A stretch of DNA of 42,700 nt, taken from the NCBI GenBank assembly GCA_013288945.1, contig JABDAZ010000026.1, positions 1 to 42,700 of the forward strand, written 5' to 3'. The stretch is from Bacteroidota bacterium. GTDB lineage: Bacteria; Bacteroidota; Bacteroidia; Chitinophagales; Chitinophagaceae. The notes beneath the pieces were generated by a model, which saw only the letters and a list, made by a program, of their open reading frames with translations, had not been told where the DNA came from and did no database searches. Both the position numbers and the translations under genes were made by a program. Below are positions 24,069 through 31,237 of this stretch, piece by piece (within the stretch, counting starts at the first letter, position 1; every line of letters starts with the position of its first letter).

Positions 24069-25595
24069 TTAAATACTACCGGTTTCTAAAAATTTTTGCC
24101 AGTCTAAAAGCATTTTTCCTTTTAATACGCGCGGAAATTTATGCTGCCCTCCAATTTTTCCTTTCAGTTGCATAAACTCCATAAACTTTGATTCGGGCAA
24201 AACTTTTACAAAAACATCTTTTAATGCATTGTCTCTTTCAACGGCGTAATCGTCATTCAGTTCGCGCAGCTTGGCATCAATTTTTTGTTTTAATATTTGT
24301 GTGTCTGCTTTATCATCGCTTGCCAAATACCATTGGTGCGCAAAAAATAAACCATGCGGAATACCGGCAACCGTAAATTCTGGAATAGAAATATTTAATT
24401 CTTCACTCGCAAGCTGAACAGCCTTGTTCATATTATCAACACTCAAATGTTCACCAACCAAACTCAGGTAATGTTTTGTTCTTCCTGTAATAATAATTTC
24501 ACTGCGTTTTTTATCTGTAAAACGAATCGTATCGCCAATTAAATAACGCCAGGTTCCGGCGCTTGTGCTTATTAATAAAGCATAATCTTTTCCTTCTTCT
24601 ACTTCATTAATCATAAAAACTTCCGGGTTCGCCACAAGATTTCCTTCGTTATCAAAATTGTTATCATCAAACGGAACAAACTCATGAAAGATATGATCGT
24701 TTGTTACCAACCGCATTCCCTTTGCATCCTGCCTGTCCTGATACGCAATAAAACCTTCCGATGCGAGATAAGTTTCTATATAAAGAATTGGCTTGCCCAA
24801 TAATTTTTCAAACCCTTTTTTATACGGTTCAAACGAAACGCCGCCGTGCACAAAAAAGCCAAGGTTCGGCCATATTTCGTGTATGTTTTTTAGCTTGTAA
24901 TGTTCAATGACTTTTTCCATACAAATCTGTATCCACGCGGGCACGCCAACTATAAAACCAATATCCCAGTTGGGCGCTTGCTTTACTACTTCTTCTAATT
25001 TTTTTGTCCAGTCTTTTGTGCGTGCAATTTTTTTTCCCGGCTTATAAAATGGAGAAAACCAGAACGGGACTTTGCGCGCAGTAATGCCGCTGAGGTCACC
25101 AGAATAATATCCCGGCCCTTTCTGCAAGTCAGTGCTGCCGCCGATCATAAGCCATCCTTTGCCAATGCTTTTCATTGGCAAATCATGATAATTTCTTAAA
25201 GAAAGCAATTGCTTAACCATCACCACGCGGTTGCCGCGCAGCAAATCATTTGTTATCGGAATAAATTTACTGCCGGCTTCTGAAGTGCCGGAACTGAGTG
25301 CATAATATTTTATTTTTCCAGGCCAGCAAATGTCGGAACTGCCTTTTAATGTTTTGTTCCACCAGGCAGAATAAATGGTGTTATAATCAAACACCGGAAC
25401 AAGTTCCTGAAACTTTTTTCCTGCATGTTTATTTAATAAAATTTCATCAAAACGATAACGCTGGCCAAACTCTGTGAAGCGTGCTTTTTTCAACAACTTT
25501 TTTAATACTTTCAATTGCTGCCGCCGAGGAGATTTTTGCGGCAATCGCAGTGCTTTAGCAAGTGAGTTAGGAAATTGAATATCAATAAGCGCCAT
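24069..25595 (-). CDS. GH3-family adenylate-forming enzyme
   Basis: A 508-residue cytoplasmic protein of the GH3 group of the acyl-adenylate-forming superfamily. In plants GH3 enzymes conjugate amino acids to auxin or jasmonate; bacterial homologues are widespread in Bacteroidota with unknown substrates. ATP-binding motifs are visible: motif 1 YALSSGTSEAGSKFIP (P-loop), motif 2 around IETYLASEGFIAYQ, and motif 3 STSAGTWRYLIGDTIRF, followed by the hinge IITGRTKHYLSLVGEHLS to the small C-terminal domain. Ending KFPRVLKG is also typical. A -33/-7 promoter lies just upstream. The likely reaction is activation of a carboxylic acid as AMP ester and transfer to an amine; this is inferred from the fold. 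No pathway neighbour clarifies the substrate. Confidence 0.9.
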   Translation of the reverse strand: MALIDIQFPNSLAKALRLPQKSPRRQQLKVLKKLLKKARFTEFGQRYRFDEILLNKHAGKKFQELVPVFDYNTIYSAWWNKTLKGSSDICWPGKIKYYALSSGTSEAGSKFIPITNDLLRGNRVVMVKQLLSLRNYHDLPMKSIGKGWLMIGGSTDLQKGPGYYSGDLSGITARKVPFWFSPFYKPGKKIARTKDWTKKLEEVVKQAPNWDIGFIVGVPAWIQICMEKVIEHYKLKNIHEIWPNLGFFVHGGVSFEPYKKGFEKLLGKPILYIETYLASEGFIAYQDRQDAKGMRLVTNDHIFHEFVPFDDNNFDNEGNLVANPEVFMINEVEEGKDYALLISTSAGTWRYLIGDTIRFTDKKRSEIIITGRTKHYLSLVGEHLSVDNMNKAVQLASEELNISIPEFTVAGIPHGLFFAHQWYLASDDKADTQILKQKIDAKLRELNDDYAVERDNALKDVFVKVLPESKFMEFMQLKGKIGGQHKFPRVLKGKMLLDWQKFLETGSI

Positions 25596-25620
25596 TAAAG
25601 AGCAAGAATTATGATTGCAT

Positions 25621-25649
25621 CAAAATTAAGGTATTAACAACAAATACAA
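25621..25649 (-). promoter_or_regulatory. Promoter of the GH3-like gene
   Basis: On the minus strand TTG (25649-25647) is followed after 18 bases by TAATTTTG (25628-25621), an exact TAnnTTTG box. The start codon at 25595 is 25 bases further. Confidence 0.65.
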
Positions 25650-25733
25650 TGTACCGTTTATTGATTCATTTAGTTTTATAAACGCGCTGTTGTTTTTTAT
25701 TACCTTCGTTTTTTTTATACCCAAAATAAAAAT

Positions 25734-26513
25734 ATGCAAAGAAGAAATTTTGTAAAATCTTCATTAATAGCCGCAACTGCATTAACCGCCGGCAAACCTT
25801 TACAGGCTTCACAAAATCCTGCGCAGCAAAAAGCGTTGCTGGAATTGCGCGAATATGAAATACATTTTGGCGCAAGCGAAAACGATTTGCATAATTATTT
25901 TCAGCATGCATTAATACCTGCATTAAATAAATACGGCGTAAAAAATGTTGGTGTGTTTAAAGAAACCAGCAAATCTGAACCTGCTAAAATTTATTTATTA
26001 ATCACGTATGCTTCGTTCGAAACTTTCCCGGTTATTAATGCGCAAATAAAAACGGATGATGATTTTAAAAAAGCTTCTACCGATTATATGAAACTGCCGG
26101 CAGAAAAAGTTCCGTTCATTCGCTATACAAGTAAATTAATGATTGCGTTTGACGGGCTTACGCAACTTGCCGTTCCTGCAAAAGAGCCGCGCATTTTTGA
26201 ATTGCGCACTTACGAAAGCGCCAACGAAGATGCAGCCGCAAGAAAAATAAAAATGTTTAACGATGAAGAATTTAAAATTTTTTACCGCACAAAACTTACG
26301 CCTGTATTTTTTGGAGAAGTAATTGCTGGAAAAGATTTGCCTTGCCTTACGTACATGATCACTTTTAGCAATATGGAAGAACGCGAAAAAAATTGGGCGG
26401 CTTTTGGCGCAGATGCTGATTGGAAAAGGGTTTCCGCATTGCCGGAATATGCAAACACGGTTTCGCGCATTACCAAAATTTTTCTTGAACCATTGGCATA
26501 CTCACAAGTTTAA
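25734..26513 (+). CDS. NIPSNAP-domain protein with a Tat-like leader
   Basis: A 259-residue protein. The N terminus MQRRNFVKSSLIAATALTAG has the twin-arginine form (RRNFVKSS, hydrophobic stretch, AxA-like end QASQ), so export in a folded state is likely. Two ferredoxin-like NIPSNAP repeats follow: one opening LLELREYEIHFGASENDL and one opening RIFELRTYESANEDAAARKI, each with a paired strand such as IYLLITYASFETF and LTYMITFSNMEER. This ELR-x-Y signature is diagnostic of the NIPSNAP family. Function is unclear in bacteria; the fold resembles dimeric alpha-beta barrel proteins that bind small hydrophobic compounds. A possible -7 box TACCTTCG is at 25701-25708. The following membrane protein starts 43 bases downstream. 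Confidence 0.88.
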   Translation: MQRRNFVKSSLIAATALTAGKPLQASQNPAQQKALLELREYEIHFGASENDLHNYFQHALIPALNKYGVKNVGVFKETSKSEPAKIYLLITYASFETFPVINAQIKTDDDFKKASTDYMKLPAEKVPFIRYTSKLMIAFDGLTQLAVPAKEPRIFELRTYESANEDAAARKIKMFNDEEFKIFYRTKLTPVFFGEVIAGKDLPCLTYMITFSNMEEREKNWAAFGADADWKRVSALPEYANTVSRITKIFLEPLAYSQV

Positions 26514-26556
26514 TTTTACGTTTTAGATACGCCCGTTTAATTATTACATTTTTTTC

Positions 26557-27348
26557 ATGAAAATAAAGTTTTCGTTACCGTATTTAATCAGTTTTTTCTC
26601 GTTGGTTTTTTTAATTCATGAGTTGCGTGACTGGGCAAGTGTGTTAATGAGCCAAAACGTGACGGGCTGCTGGGGAACAAAAACTTTTGGCGCATGGACA
26701 ATGTGCGATCACAGCGAAGTTTCAGGGAATGTACTGGCCTTTGCTTGGCTTGCCGGCCCGTTTATTTCTTACCTTATTTTGTGGATTGGTTACGGCATTA
26801 TTGAATCAAGAAAATCAGTGTCATTAAGGTCCGTTGGTTTTTCATTAATGTTTGCAACGCTGCCGCTAAAACAAATTCTTGCAGCAATAAGAGGCAATAG
26901 TGATGAAACAAATGCTGTGCGCGAATTTTTTCAAACGCCCGATGGAAGCAATCACCGCACAGTTGCAATTGGCGGCTTGCTGCTCGTTTTATTATTAACC
27001 GTTCCCCCGTTAATAAAAGCTTTTAAAATAACCAACGGATTAAAAGATCGGTTATTAATCATTCCGCTTTTTTTATTAATGCCGGTTATTATAGATTATC
27101 TCGTTGTTTCCGTAATCATGCGCAAGTTTCTTTCTAATGATATTATGCAGGAAGAATCTATGCCAGGCACGCCTTTTCTCGTTTTATTATGGGGGCTTTT
27201 TTGTTTAATATTTTTTTTATTTACCTACAAAAGTTTATTAACGCTTTTTAAAAAAGGCGAACACCGCCACAGAAAAAGAAGAAGCCGCAGCAGAACTTCT
27301 GTTAGTAATAATGATGAAGAATCTGCTACTATGGATTCAATGGAATAG
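26557..27348 (+). CDS. Polytopic membrane protein of unknown family with HELRD motif
   Basis: A 263-residue integral membrane protein with about five or six helices and a long basic-then-acidic cytoplasmic tail (EHRHRKRRSRSRTS, then NNDEESATMDSME). The first helix ends in FLIHELRDWASVL (His21, Glu22, Asp25). This position and the following AFAWLAGPFISYLILW (66-76) recall the HExxH and AGPxxN elements of M50 site-2 proteases, with Asp in place of the second His. A Cys pair (CWGTKTFGAWTMC) lies in the loop between. The last M50 motif (NxxPxxxxDG) is not visible, so protease activity is doubtful. A TACATTTT box lies 4 bases before the ATG. The 3' end overlaps the convergent glycosyltransferase gene by 20 bases. 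Confidence 0.75.
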   Translation: MKIKFSLPYLISFFSLVFLIHELRDWASVLMSQNVTGCWGTKTFGAWTMCDHSEVSGNVLAFAWLAGPFISYLILWIGYGIIESRKSVSLRSVGFSLMFATLPLKQILAAIRGNSDETNAVREFFQTPDGSNHRTVAIGGLLLVLLLTVPPLIKAFKITNGLKDRLLIIPLFLLMPVIIDYLVVSVIMRKFLSNDIMQEESMPGTPFLVLLWGLFCLIFFLFTYKSLLTLFKKGEHRHRKRRSRSRTSVSNNDEESATMDSME

Positions 27349-28483
27349 TTTCTCCCATCGCATTTTTTGATCCGCTGCCTGCAACGCTGCCACTTTTATT
27401 TGCATGAATTTTATAGTGAACATTCATTTCATTTTCCTCAAACGCATTAATAATTTGTTTGAAAGAAAAATTGTTTCCTTCACAAAAAATTATTTCATTG
27501 GCTTTATTTTTGTCATCAACAAAACTTCTTTGTGTTGATGATAAATTATTTTTTATAAAATTTTCATCAGCCAAATCACTAACAATAAAAGTTTTAATTT
27601 CTTTATTATTAATCGTAATTTTTTTTGGCTTAAAAAAATTGATTATTAATGAAACGCCCGCCCGCAGCCAGATTGCGCCATCCATTAATAAATTAAATAG
27701 AAAAGAAATGCCGCCTTTATAATGCTTGCGCACAAACTGGCTCATGGCTTTATAAAATAATTTTGTGTATTTCAAATCCCGGCGCGTGCTTTCGCCTTTA
27801 AAATGAATGATGGTTGTTTCTGCCAGATAATAGTTATAATAATTTGCTTTTTGAATACGGAAACTCAAATCAATATCTTCTGCATACATAAAAAATTGTT
27901 CATCAAATCCGCCAATAATATCAATCACTTCTTTTTTAACCATCATGCATGCGCCAGACAAAACATCCACTTCATTATTTTCATTTTCATTTAACTGGCC
28001 AAGATAATAACGCGCAAAAATTTTTGATTTTGGAAACACATTTATTAACCCTGATAATTTATAAAAAGAAACCAACGGCGACGGAAACCCGCGCTTTGAT
28101 TCTTTTAAATAAGAACCAGTTCCATCAATCATTTTCACGCCAATGGCGCCGGCTTTTTTATTGGCTTCAAGAAAAGCAATACATTTTTCAAAACTATCTT
28201 CTGCAACAATTGTGTCTGGGTTTAAAAACAAAATATATTTTCCGCAAGCGTGTATTAATGCCTGGTTATTTGCTTTTGCAAAACCTGAATTTGTTTTATT
28301 AATAACAAATTTTACATCAGGAAATTTTGGTTGTAAATATTCCAGGCTTGCATCGGTTGAATGATTATCAACCACAAAAATTTCCGTTTCAATATTATAA
28401 ATAGCTTTCATTACCGAGCAAAGGCATTGCTCTAAAAAATATTTTACATTATAATTTACGATTATGATAGAAAGCCTTTTCAT
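27329..28483 (-). CDS. Family 2 glycosyltransferase (WbbL/rhamnosyltransferase-like) with C-terminal extension
   Basis: A 384-residue GT-A fold glycosyltransferase. Motifs in order: LSIIIVNYNVKYFLEQCL, EIFVVDNHSTDASLEYL, NSGFAKANNQAL, the DxD-like ILFLNPDTIV, GACMMVKKEVIDIIGGFDEQFFMYAEDIDL (acceptor-binding and ED motif, given here in outline) and HFKGESTRR. This order fits GT2 enzymes that add rhamnose or related sugars to surface polysaccharide. A hydrophobic patch (LMDGAIWLRAGVSLIINFF) may bind the membrane. Residues after about 290 form an extra domain with IKTFIVSDLADENF, NEIIFCEGN and VHYKIHANKSGS, seen in several Bacteroidota GT2 proteins as I recall; its role is unknown. A single copy of the AAATACGAAGTACGAA-type repeat lies just upstream. 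Confidence 0.88.
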   Translation of the reverse strand: MKRLSIIIVNYNVKYFLEQCLCSVMKAIYNIETEIFVVDNHSTDASLEYLQPKFPDVKFVINKTNSGFAKANNQALIHACGKYILFLNPDTIVAEDSFEKCIAFLEANKKAGAIGVKMIDGTGSYLKESKRGFPSPLVSFYKLSGLINVFPKSKIFARYYLGQLNENENNEVDVLSGACMMVKKEVIDIIGGFDEQFFMYAEDIDLSFRIQKANYYNYYLAETTIIHFKGESTRRDLKYTKLFYKAMSQFVRKHYKGGISFLFNLLMDGAIWLRAGVSLIINFFKPKKITINNKEIKTFIVSDLADENFIKNNLSSTQRSFVDDKNKANEIIFCEGNNFSFKQIINAFEENEMNVHYKIHANKSGSVAGSGSKNAMGETIPLNP

Positions 28484-28497
28484 AATTACAAAGTGAG

Positions 28498-28522
28498 AAA
28501 TACGAAGTACGAAGTTTTAATT
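28498..28522 (+). repeat. Solo copy of the TACGAAGTACGAA repeat
   Basis: AAATACGAAGTACGAAG followed by TTTTAATT. It resembles the arms of the IVP cassette at 33575-33606 and 34015-34046, and lies 15 bases upstream of the GT2 start codon. Confidence 0.6.
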
Positions 28523-28589
28523 TTCTGATTAAAATTTATTTACAAAAACATTAATAAACATGCGTGGTTTATTAACAAACTATTTTTTA

Positions 28590-28628
28590 TTGTTATTAAT
28601 AAAGATTGATACATTTGCATTTATCAAT
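28590..28628 (+). promoter_or_regulatory. arsR promoter with overlapping operator dyad
   Basis: TTG (28590-28592), 17 bases, then TACATTTG (28610-28617), an exact -33/-7 pair. A perfect inverted repeat ATTGATA-N10-TATCAAT (28605-28628) covers the -7 box. This is the usual position of an autoregulatory ArsR-family operator. Confidence 0.7.
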
Positions 28629-28637
28629 GTATTTATT

Positions 28638-28922
28638 TTGCCGCTAAGTATCAAACAAATAGAAAAAATTTCAAAAGCTTTAGGCGATTCGAACCGCTTA
28701 AAAATACTTCATTATATTTCTGCCAATAAAGGCGGAAGTGGCGCCTGCGCTGGTTTGCATGCTGTTGTAGATTTGGCGCAACCATCCATTTCCCACCACG
28801 TAAAAATATTAATTGAAGCAGGATTAATAGAACCTGAAAAAGAAGGCCGCCATCATAAATACACTTTAAACAAAGAAATAATTGATGGTTATAAAAAATT
28901 TTTAAACGAATTAAAAGGGTAA
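28638..28922 (+). CDS. ArsR-family transcriptional regulator
   Basis: A 94-residue winged-helix repressor. The frame opens at an ATG at 28560, but the exact promoter/operator at 28590-28628 lies inside that extension, so transcription should start downstream of it. The first in-frame start codon after the promoter is TTG at 28638, giving MPLSIKQIEKISKALGDSN, where family homology begins. Helices and the recognition helix are seen in SKALGDSNRLKILHYI and AVVDLAQPSISHHVKILIEA (about 43-62), with the wing KEGRHHKYTL. The single Cys37 (GGSGACAGLH) takes the position of the ELCVCDL metal motif but is alone, so classical arsenic sensing is unlikely; thiol-based sensing of electrophiles is a reasonable alternative (inference). 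The next gene encodes an Old Yellow Enzyme, a common target of thiol-switch repressors. Confidence 0.88.
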   Translation: MPLSIKQIEKISKALGDSNRLKILHYISANKGGSGACAGLHAVVDLAQPSISHHVKILIEAGLIEPEKEGRHHKYTLNKEIIDGYKKFLNELKG

Positions 28923-28992
28923 AATTTTTATTAATAAAAGAAATATTTATAAAACATAAACAAGTAAATCAACAATAAAAAAAATAAAAATC

Positions 28993-30096
28993 ATGTCGAC
29001 AAAAAAACTATTTACCGCGTATACACTCGGCAAAACAAATTTAAAAAACCGAATCGTTATGGCGCCAATGACACGCTCACGCGCTATTAATAATGTGCCG
29101 AACGAATTAATTGCTGCGTATTATTTGCAACGCGCAGGTGCAGGATTAATAATAACAGAAGGCACTTCGCCATCACCAAACGGGCTTGGTTACGCGCGCA
29201 TTCCAGGTATGTTTAGTAAAGAACAAGTGGAAGGCTGGAAGCTTACAACCAAAGCTGTGCATAATGCAGGCAGTCATATTTTTGTTCAATTAATGCATAC
29301 AGGAAGAATAACACATTCTTTGAATTTACCTGCAGGCGCGAAAGTTGTTGCTCCATCTGCCATACAAGCCGCGGGTGAAATGTGGACCGACAGCGAAGGA
29401 ATGAAACCTAATGATTTGCCAAAAGCATTTACCAGCGAAGAATTGCAACACGCAAAACAAGAGTTTATTAATGCAGCAAAAAATGCAATAGAAGCAGGGT
29501 TTGATGGCATTGAATTGCATGGCGCAAATGGCTATTTGCTGGAACAATTTATTTCTCCATTCAGCAACAAACGCGAAGATGAATATGGCGGAAGCATCGA
29601 AAACCGTATTCGTTTTATAGTGGAAATTGCAACAGACATTGCAAAAGAAATCGGTAAAGAAAAAGTGGGTATTCGTTTATCTCCTTATGGCGCTTTTAAT
29701 GATATGCCAGCGTATGATGAAATCCACGAAACATATACGCAGCTTGCAAAAGCATTAAATAAAATCGGCATCTCTTATATACATGTGGTTGATCACAGCA
29801 GTATGGGCGCACCAATTGTTCCTGTTGAAATTAAACAAATGTTCCGCAAAGAATTTACAAATACATTAATACTTTCCGGCGGGTATAATGAGCAGCGTGC
29901 TGAAGAAGATTTGGAAAAAAACAATGCAGATTTAATTGCTTTCGGCAAACCATTTATTAATAACCCGGATCTTGTTTCGCGGTTTATTAATAACGAGCCG
30001 TTGTCTGAAAACCTTGATATGTCTACGTTCTACACGCCGGGCGAAAAAGGTTTCACAGATTATCCTGCATATAAAGAAGAAACAGTTAATGCTTAA
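28993..30096 (+). CDS. Old Yellow Enzyme-family ene-reductase (NemA/XenB-like)
   Basis: A 367-residue FMN-dependent NAD(P)H oxidoreductase with a TIM barrel, acting on electrophilic alkenes, quinones, nitro compounds or similar. Landmarks: NRIVMAPMTRSRA at the FMN site, GLIITEGTSPSPNGLGY, FVQLMHTGRITH, and GFDGIELHGANGYLLEQFISP with the substrate-binding His-x-x-Asn, followed by NKREDEYGGSIENR. The flavin phosphate site is LILSGGYNEQRAEEDL, then DLIAFGKPFINNPDL. Length and motif set match the classical OYE class. It starts 70 bases after arsR and is probably cotranscribed; regulation by that repressor through 28605-28628 is inferred. The aldo-keto reductase gene follows after two hairpins. 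Confidence 0.95.
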   Translation: MSTKKLFTAYTLGKTNLKNRIVMAPMTRSRAINNVPNELIAAYYLQRAGAGLIITEGTSPSPNGLGYARIPGMFSKEQVEGWKLTTKAVHNAGSHIFVQLMHTGRITHSLNLPAGAKVVAPSAIQAAGEMWTDSEGMKPNDLPKAFTSEELQHAKQEFINAAKNAIEAGFDGIELHGANGYLLEQFISPFSNKREDEYGGSIENRIRFIVEIATDIAKEIGKEKVGIRLSPYGAFNDMPAYDEIHETYTQLAKALNKIGISYIHVVDHSSMGAPIVPVEIKQMFRKEFTNTLILSGGYNEQRAEEDLEKNNADLIAFGKPFINNPDLVSRFINNEPLSENLDMSTFYTPGEKGFTDYPAYKEETVNA

Positions 30097-30107
30097 TAAG
30101 CATTTGA

Positions 30108-30150
30108 TTTGTTGATAAAAGATTTCATAAAAAAATCATTTATCAACAAA
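30108..30150. repeat. Strong stem-loop after the OYE gene
   Basis: TTTGTTGATAAA (30108-30119) and TTTATCAACAAA (30139-30150) are perfect 12-bp arms, with GATTT/AAATC extending the stem inside after one mismatch. There is no T run. The arms contain TTGATA and TATCAA, the same half-sites as the arsR operator, but with a longer spacer. Confidence 0.65.
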
Positions 30151-30192
30151 CATCTTTATAAAAACATAACGTAAAATTTATTGTTACAAAAA

Positions 30193-30225
30193 AAAAGGAA
30201 GTAATTTTATTTCCTTTTCTTTTTT
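30193..30225 (+). terminator. Probable terminator of arsR-OYE
   Basis: AAAAGGAA and TTCCTTTT form an 8-bp AT-rich stem, followed by C and six T. It ends 18 bases before the aldo-keto reductase ATG. Confidence 0.65.
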
Positions 30226-30243
30226 CATTAATAAAATATTTTT

Positions 30244-31233
30244 ATGAAAATAAAACCGTTAGGCAATCAGGGATTACACGCGTCTGAACTTGGTTTGGGC
30301 TGCATGGGCATGAGCGATTTTTATGGCGAACGCAACGATGATGAATCAATAAAAACTATTCACCGCGCTATTGAATTGGGCATTACTTTTTTTGATACAG
30401 CCGATATGTATGGGCCATACATTAATGAAGAATTAGTTGGAAAAGCCATTAAAGGAAAAAGAGAAAAACTAACCATCGCAACAAAGTTTGGAATCGTTCG
30501 TGATGCAAACGATCCGCGCAAGCGTGGCTTTAACGGCAAGCCGGAATATGTAAAAACCTCTGTTGAAGGAAGTTTGAAACGTTTAGGAATTGATGTGATC
30601 GATTTATATTATTTGCACCGCGTAGATAATGATACGCCGATTGAAGAAACCGTTGGAGCAATGGCGCATTTAATAAAAGATGGAAAGATAAAAGGCATCG
30701 GGCTTTCAGAAGTTTCTGCAGAAACTTTGCGCAAGGCAAATGCTGTTCATCCAATAACGGCGGTGCAAACAGAATACTCATTATGGAGCCGCGAACCGGA
30801 AGATGAAATCATTAATGTTTGTAAAGACTTGGACGTTGCTTTCGTTCCGTATAGTCCATTAGGAAGAGGTTTTTTAACAGGGCAATTTAAAAAGTTTGAA
30901 GATTTGGATGCAACAGATTATCGCCGCCATTCGCCACGTTTCCAGGGAGAAAATTTTCAAAAAAATTTAGATCTTGTTACAAAGATTGAACAACTTGCGG
31001 CAAAGAAAAATTGCACTGCTTCGCAACTTGCGCTGGCGTGGGTTTTGGCGCAGGGCGAAAATATTTTTCCAATTCCTGGTACAAAAAGGATTAAATTTTT
31101 AGAAGAAAATATCGGCGCTGTTGATGTTCAATTATCTGAATCAGATTTAAAAGAAATTGATTCTATTGCACCAAAAGGCATTGCTGCAGGTTTGCGTTAT
31201 CCTGCAGAAATGATGGGAAGTGTGAACAGGTAA
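30244..31233 (+). CDS. Aldo-keto reductase (AKR13-like)
   Basis: A 329-residue NADPH-dependent (beta/alpha)8 oxidoreductase. The catalytic tetrad is visible: Asp51 and Tyr56 in [10 protein letters not shown], Lys81 in IATKFG and His125 in YYLHRVD. Cofactor motifs [23 protein letters not shown] and [15 protein letters not shown] match the family, and the start [18 protein letters not shown] is typical of the YakC/AKR13 group. Such enzymes reduce aldehydes and reactive carbonyls, so a detoxification role beside the OYE is plausible (inference). The C-terminal tail ends four bases before the stop of the convergent flavoprotein. A hairpin immediately upstream makes independent transcription likely, although no clear -7 box is seen. 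Confidence 0.93.
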   Translation: MKIKPLGNQGLHASELGLGCMGMSDFYGERNDDESIKTIHRAIELGITFFDTADMYGPYINEELVGKAIKGKREKLTIATKFGIVRDANDPRKRGFNGKPEYVKTSVEGSLKRLGIDVIDLYYLHRVDNDTPIEETVGAMAHLIKDGKIKGIGLSEVSAETLRKANAVHPITAVQTEYSLWSREPEDEIINVCKDLDVAFVPYSPLGRGFLTGQFKKFEDLDATDYRRHSPRFQGENFQKNLDLVTKIEQLAAKKNCTASQLALAWVLAQGENIFPIPGTKRIKFLEENIGAVDVQLSESDLKEIDSIAPKGIAAGLRYPAEMMGSVNR

Positions 31234-31237
31234 TTTT

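Noticed and set aside
28560-28637. N-terminal extension of the ArsR gene from the ATG at 28560
   Set aside because: It contains an exact -33/-7 promoter and an operator dyad and has no similarity to ArsR proteins, so it is treated as 5' regulatory DNA.
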